5,793 bases of DNA, taken from an uncultured Collinsella sp. (lineage in GTDB: Bacteria; Actinomycetota; Coriobacteriia; Coriobacteriales; Coriobacteriaceae). Of the stretch, positions 3,206 to 5,793 are shown piece after piece (within the stretch, counting starts at the first letter, position 1; every line of letters begins with the position of its first letter). The stretch lies in NCBI GenBank assembly GCA_958429225.1, contig CAUAJB010000088.1:1-5793 (forward strand), in the 5' to 3' direction. The notes beneath the pieces were generated by a model, which saw only the letters and a program-made list of their open reading frames with translations, was not told the DNA's origin and searched no databases. A program made the position numbers and the translations under genes.

Positions 3206-5647
3206 CTACCCCAGTGAGCGGTTGAGGGAGCCGAGCTCGTCGTTGCCCATGGTGCGCCACATTTGGAAGATGCAACCGCGTGCCAGGAAAAAGAAGCCGT
3301 TGTCGACCAGTTGCACAGCGGCATCTGCAAGCTGATTCGTCACGGCGGACACTGGCGGCAACTCGAGTCCAGCCTTGCGGATGGTCTCGACCGCTTCCTC
3401 GAACGTCGGAGGCTCGCTGACGCCCATCTCGTTCATAAGGCCCTGCATTTCTTCCAGCGCGCTACTGCCCGACTCCTCGCCGCGCGGCACTAGACGGTAA
3501 CAAGCCAGCGCCAGGTCGAGCTGATCGCAATTCCAATAGGCAAACGCCAAGCGATAGAACAGGTAGCCGATTGCAGAACGATCGCTGGCAATACGTAGGC
3601 CGTGGCGCGCCACCTCGATAATCTCGTCAAAGCGCTCCAGACGCGCAAGCACGTTGATGAGCGCAAAGTGCGATTGCATGGACGAGCGCGCCAGATCGTA
3701 AAGATGGCGCACCTCGGGCAGCGCCCGTTCAAAGTCCTCTTGCTCGGCGTAAAAGCTGCAGATCTCGTGCTGGGCAAAATACAGCGCATCGGGCGCACGA
3801 AGGATTCGCACAGAGCGGTCTTCTTCCAACACCGGTAGCACCATGCGCACCAGCTGGTTATCGCAAAACTGCGTTTGAACCGGACCTGTCGCCAAAAGCT
3901 CGGCGACGGCGCACTTAGCCTCCAACTCCTCGACAAGACGAGAAAAGCCTTCAAAAGCACCTGTACGGTCGACTTTTGCCTGCTCGCGCAATTCAACAAC
4001 ACGGGCCACGTATGGGTCGTCGTCCTCTTCCATGACCTCCAACTCGTCAGCCGTATCGGCAAGCAGCAGATCGCGCAGCGTCGGCGGCAGCGTGCGATGG
4101 TCATCACGCGGACGAGTATGAACCTCCACAGGCTCAATCGTCTCCGGAGCGGTTGACTCATACGCCTCAAGTACACGCTTGCACGACATATCGTCCATGT
4201 CCATGCTCTCAAGATCCTTGGCGACAGGCACGCAATCGGCCAGATAGGCCGCACGCCCAAAGAAATACGTTGCAACAACGCGCTCGCCCTGCTCACTGTC
4301 GGGAGCAGCAATCTGCACATAGCAGCGCGTGATGCAGGTGCCCGCGGCAAAACACGCTGCCGCAAGCGTGAGTGCCACGCGCGCATCGTGCTCCGCGGCC
4401 CAGATCGCGCGCGTGTCCTCGTCCAGCTCGCGCCAGGCGTCATCCTGAGCGTCGTATTCACGTTGCGGCATGGCATCAACGACAGACTGCCCAAACCGAA
4501 CGAGCATAATCCCCTCGGCAACGTTTACTCGATAGGTATAGTCGAGCCGCGTGACCACGTTGAGCACCTCAACGATTCGCGCAAAACGGGTGCGCACGTC
4601 CCACTCGCCGCCCGGCTGGCAAGCCACCGTACCCGGCTTGCCCCACGGGTTATCGCTCGAGGCCGTATCGAGCAGTCGGGGAACATCGTTGGTCGTCTTG
4701 GCGATATGCCACGCATCAAAGAGCGCGCAGCCCTCAAGACTCGGCGAGGATGCCGCAGGGACCAATCCGGCCCCGATGCGCTCAAGGATGCCGGAGAGGC
4801 GGTTGAGACGACACTCGATGGCAAGCAGCATGTCAATCTCGTCCTGATCCAGCAGGCTACGATCAAAATTGAGATAGAAAAGCTTTGAGCGATCAATGCG
4901 AGCCAGGCTCATTTCGGACTTGGCGGCAATGGTGCGCAGACGGGGCAAGTCGACCTCGCTCATAAGGGCGGCGGCATAACGCTCGATACCACTCGGATTC
5001 TCGGCATGGTCAACGCGGTAAAGCAGCGTCTCGATAGCGTCGGGGAGTGGTGACGTGTTAAAGCCCAAAAACACCTCGACCGGCTCGGGTAACTTTACGA
5101 GCTTGATCTTGTCGACAACGTTTTGCATGTCCGCATCGAGACCGTCGACGCCCGCCGTGTTCGCAATAGCGCTTTCGGAGTTGGCAAATATCACGTAGCG
5201 CAGGAACATCGATGCCATGAACTCGCCGTAAGGAAGGGAGCGGGCCGAATTCCATGTCTCGTAGTCGGACTGCTCGCGCATGGGGCCTTCGGGAGAGCCG
5301 GCAGTTTGCGCACACACGCGCATTGCGCCGTTGGCTTCCCTTACCATAATCTCACCAATACTGGAATCCGACTCGTCAAGGACCAGTTCCATGTCGGGAT
5401 CGTTGGGCAGCGGAGCCTCGCTGACGGGGCGGTCCACCTTGTACACCTCACCCGAAACGCTTACGTAGCCCAAAAGCGACACATGACTTTTGCCAACGAA
5501 TTCGACGACATAACAAGATTCAAGCTGATCCTCGCCAAAGAGTTTCCAGACCACGCCATATGAGCGTCCCGCAGGCTGCTCGGGCATCGCCGGAAAGCGC
5601 TTTTTGGGATCGAGAAACCTGAGCCTGTATGTCGGACGCTCTGCCAC
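3206..5647 (-). CDS. Large TPR-like repeat protein, function unknown
   Basis: Encodes 813 residues from a GTG at 5647, with AGGGTG (5655-5660) 7 bases upstream. No signal peptide or clear membrane span is visible, so it is probably cytoplasmic. Residues 1-130 look beta-rich and the middle is helical without a motif I recognise. An acidic patch DELEVMEEDDD falls at about 534-544. Residues about 622-723 read as roughly three TPR-like helical hairpins: ALYFAQHEICSFYAEQEDFERAL, then HFALINVLARLERFDEIIEVA, then FYRLAFAYWNCDQLDLALACY. This suggests a protein-protein interaction scaffold. Cysteines are scattered with no metal-site pattern. Strongly G/C third positions and intact length suggest a resident, maintained gene rather than a newcomer. 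A weak TAAGAT -10-like box (5715-5720) lacks a good -35. No intrinsic terminator follows the stop, so readthrough into the ATPase gene 162 bases downstream is possible. Confidence 0.88.
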   Translation of the reverse strand: MAERPTYRLRFLDPKKRFPAMPEQPAGRSYGVVWKLFGEDQLESCYVVEFVGKSHVSLLGYVSVSGEVYKVDRPVSEAPLPNDPDMELVLDESDSSIGEIMVREANGAMRVCAQTAGSPEGPMREQSDYETWNSARSLPYGEFMASMFLRYVIFANSESAIANTAGVDGLDADMQNVVDKIKLVKLPEPVEVFLGFNTSPLPDAIETLLYRVDHAENPSGIERYAAALMSEVDLPRLRTIAAKSEMSLARIDRSKLFYLNFDRSLLDQDEIDMLLAIECRLNRLSGILERIGAGLVPAASSPSLEGCALFDAWHIAKTTNDVPRLLDTASSDNPWGKPGTVACQPGGEWDVRTRFARIVEVLNVVTRLDYTYRVNVAEGIMLVRFGQSVVDAMPQREYDAQDDAWRELDEDTRAIWAAEHDARVALTLAAACFAAGTCITRCYVQIAAPDSEQGERVVATYFFGRAAYLADCVPVAKDLESMDMDDMSCKRVLEAYESTAPETIEPVEVHTRPRDDHRTLPPTLRDLLLADTADELEVMEEDDDPYVARVVELREQAKVDRTGAFEGFSRLVEELEAKCAVAELLATGPVQTQFCDNQLVRMVLPVLEEDRSVRILRAPDALYFAQHEICSFYAEQEDFERALPEVRHLYDLARSSMQSHFALINVLARLERFDEIIEVARHGLRIASDRSAIGYLFYRLAFAYWNCDQLDLALACYRLVPRGEESGSSALEEMQGLMNEMGVSEPPTFEEAVETIRKAGLELPPVSAVTNQLADAAVQLVDNGFFFLARGCIFQMWRTMGNDELGSLNRSLG

Positions 5648-5684
5648 GAAATATCACCCTGATCGGTCGTTGAGAGAAGGAGTG

Positions 5685-5703
5685 GTCGCGGACGGGCCGC
5701 GAC
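5685..5703. other. GC-rich hairpin upstream of the TPR-protein gene
   Basis: GTCGCGG (5685-5691) pairs with CCGCGAC (5697-5703) around a five-base loop, 38 bases before the GTG start. It would lie in the leader if transcription starts near the weak -10-like box at 5715-5720. No T tract follows on either strand, so it is not a standard terminator. The rest of 5648-5793 shows no gene. Confidence 0.45.
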
Positions 5704-5793
5704 ACCTACTCGGAATCTTACACGAGTCGACAGGAAATCGTCCGCTTCACGCCCGCGCCTCGACCGAGGTTCGAATCCATGCAGCGGCGACAT

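Noticed and set aside
3490..4521. A 343-codon minus-strand open frame inside the TPR-protein gene
   Set aside because: It is a shifted frame of the 813-residue gene; its translation is packed with Arg, Trp, Ser and Cys, as expected of an out-of-frame reading of GC-rich coding DNA, and it has no domain.
4388..4888. A 166-codon plus-strand open frame
   Set aside because: It is antisense to the TPR-protein gene, with no ribosome binding site I can see and no recognisable domain; it is the by-product of GC-rich codon structure.
5768..5778. GGTTCGAATCC, resembling a tRNA T loop, near the right edge
   Set aside because: The flanking bases do not form a T stem (two mismatches in five pairs on either strand) and no acceptor or anticodon arm can be built around it.
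5461..5793. Minus-strand open frame reaching the right edge
   Set aside because: It overlaps the start of the TPR-protein gene in another frame and has an Arg-rich, low-complexity translation; nothing supports a second coding region there.

Overview
This window most likely comes from a high-GC Gram-positive anaerobe of the Coriobacteriia (Collinsella or a close relative). That assignment is an inference from the general look of the proteins and the GC-rich codon choice of the long gene on the right; nothing in the window settles it. It reads as a chromosomal stretch around a tRNA-Ser gene. Two conserved-looking genes lie at the edges and accessory-looking genes lie between them.

Layout from left to right. 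(1) Positions 2-172 hold the 3' end of a plus-strand gene of unknown function, closed by a convincing intrinsic terminator at 202-228. (2) A minus-strand gene (333-1484) encodes a 383-residue protein with a basic N-terminal module, a TM2-type membrane hairpin and an unrecognised C-terminal domain. A 12-bp perfect, roughly 30-bp imperfect, inverted repeat flanks this gene. (3) A complete tRNA-Ser(GCU) gene with encoded CCA (1661-1751, minus) has its own promoter and terminator; just past the terminator is a fragment resembling a tRNA 3' end in the opposite orientation. (4) A 19-bp perfect inverted repeat (1857-1911) lies downstream of a minus-strand AAA+ ATPase gene (1961-3043) that has a C-terminal winged helix-turn-helix. 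(5) Upstream of that ATPase is a regular array of six TTTARCA half-sites (3063-3116), spaced 9,10,9,10,9 bp and ending close to its ribosome binding site. (6) An 813-residue minus-strand protein with C-terminal TPR-like helices fills 3206-5647. The last 146 bases are its upstream region and contain one GC-rich hairpin.

All three complete protein genes and the tRNA run on the minus strand, but spacing and signals suggest separate transcription units rather than one operon. The most unusual part is the ATPase unit: a DNA-binding-type ATPase with an iteron-like array in front and a long perfect inverted repeat behind. That suggests autoregulation or a compact selfish, replication-like or defence-like unit, but no function can be proved here. 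The TM2 gene with its flanking inverted repeats, next to a tRNA gene with a displaced tRNA-end fragment, suggests an integration hotspot.
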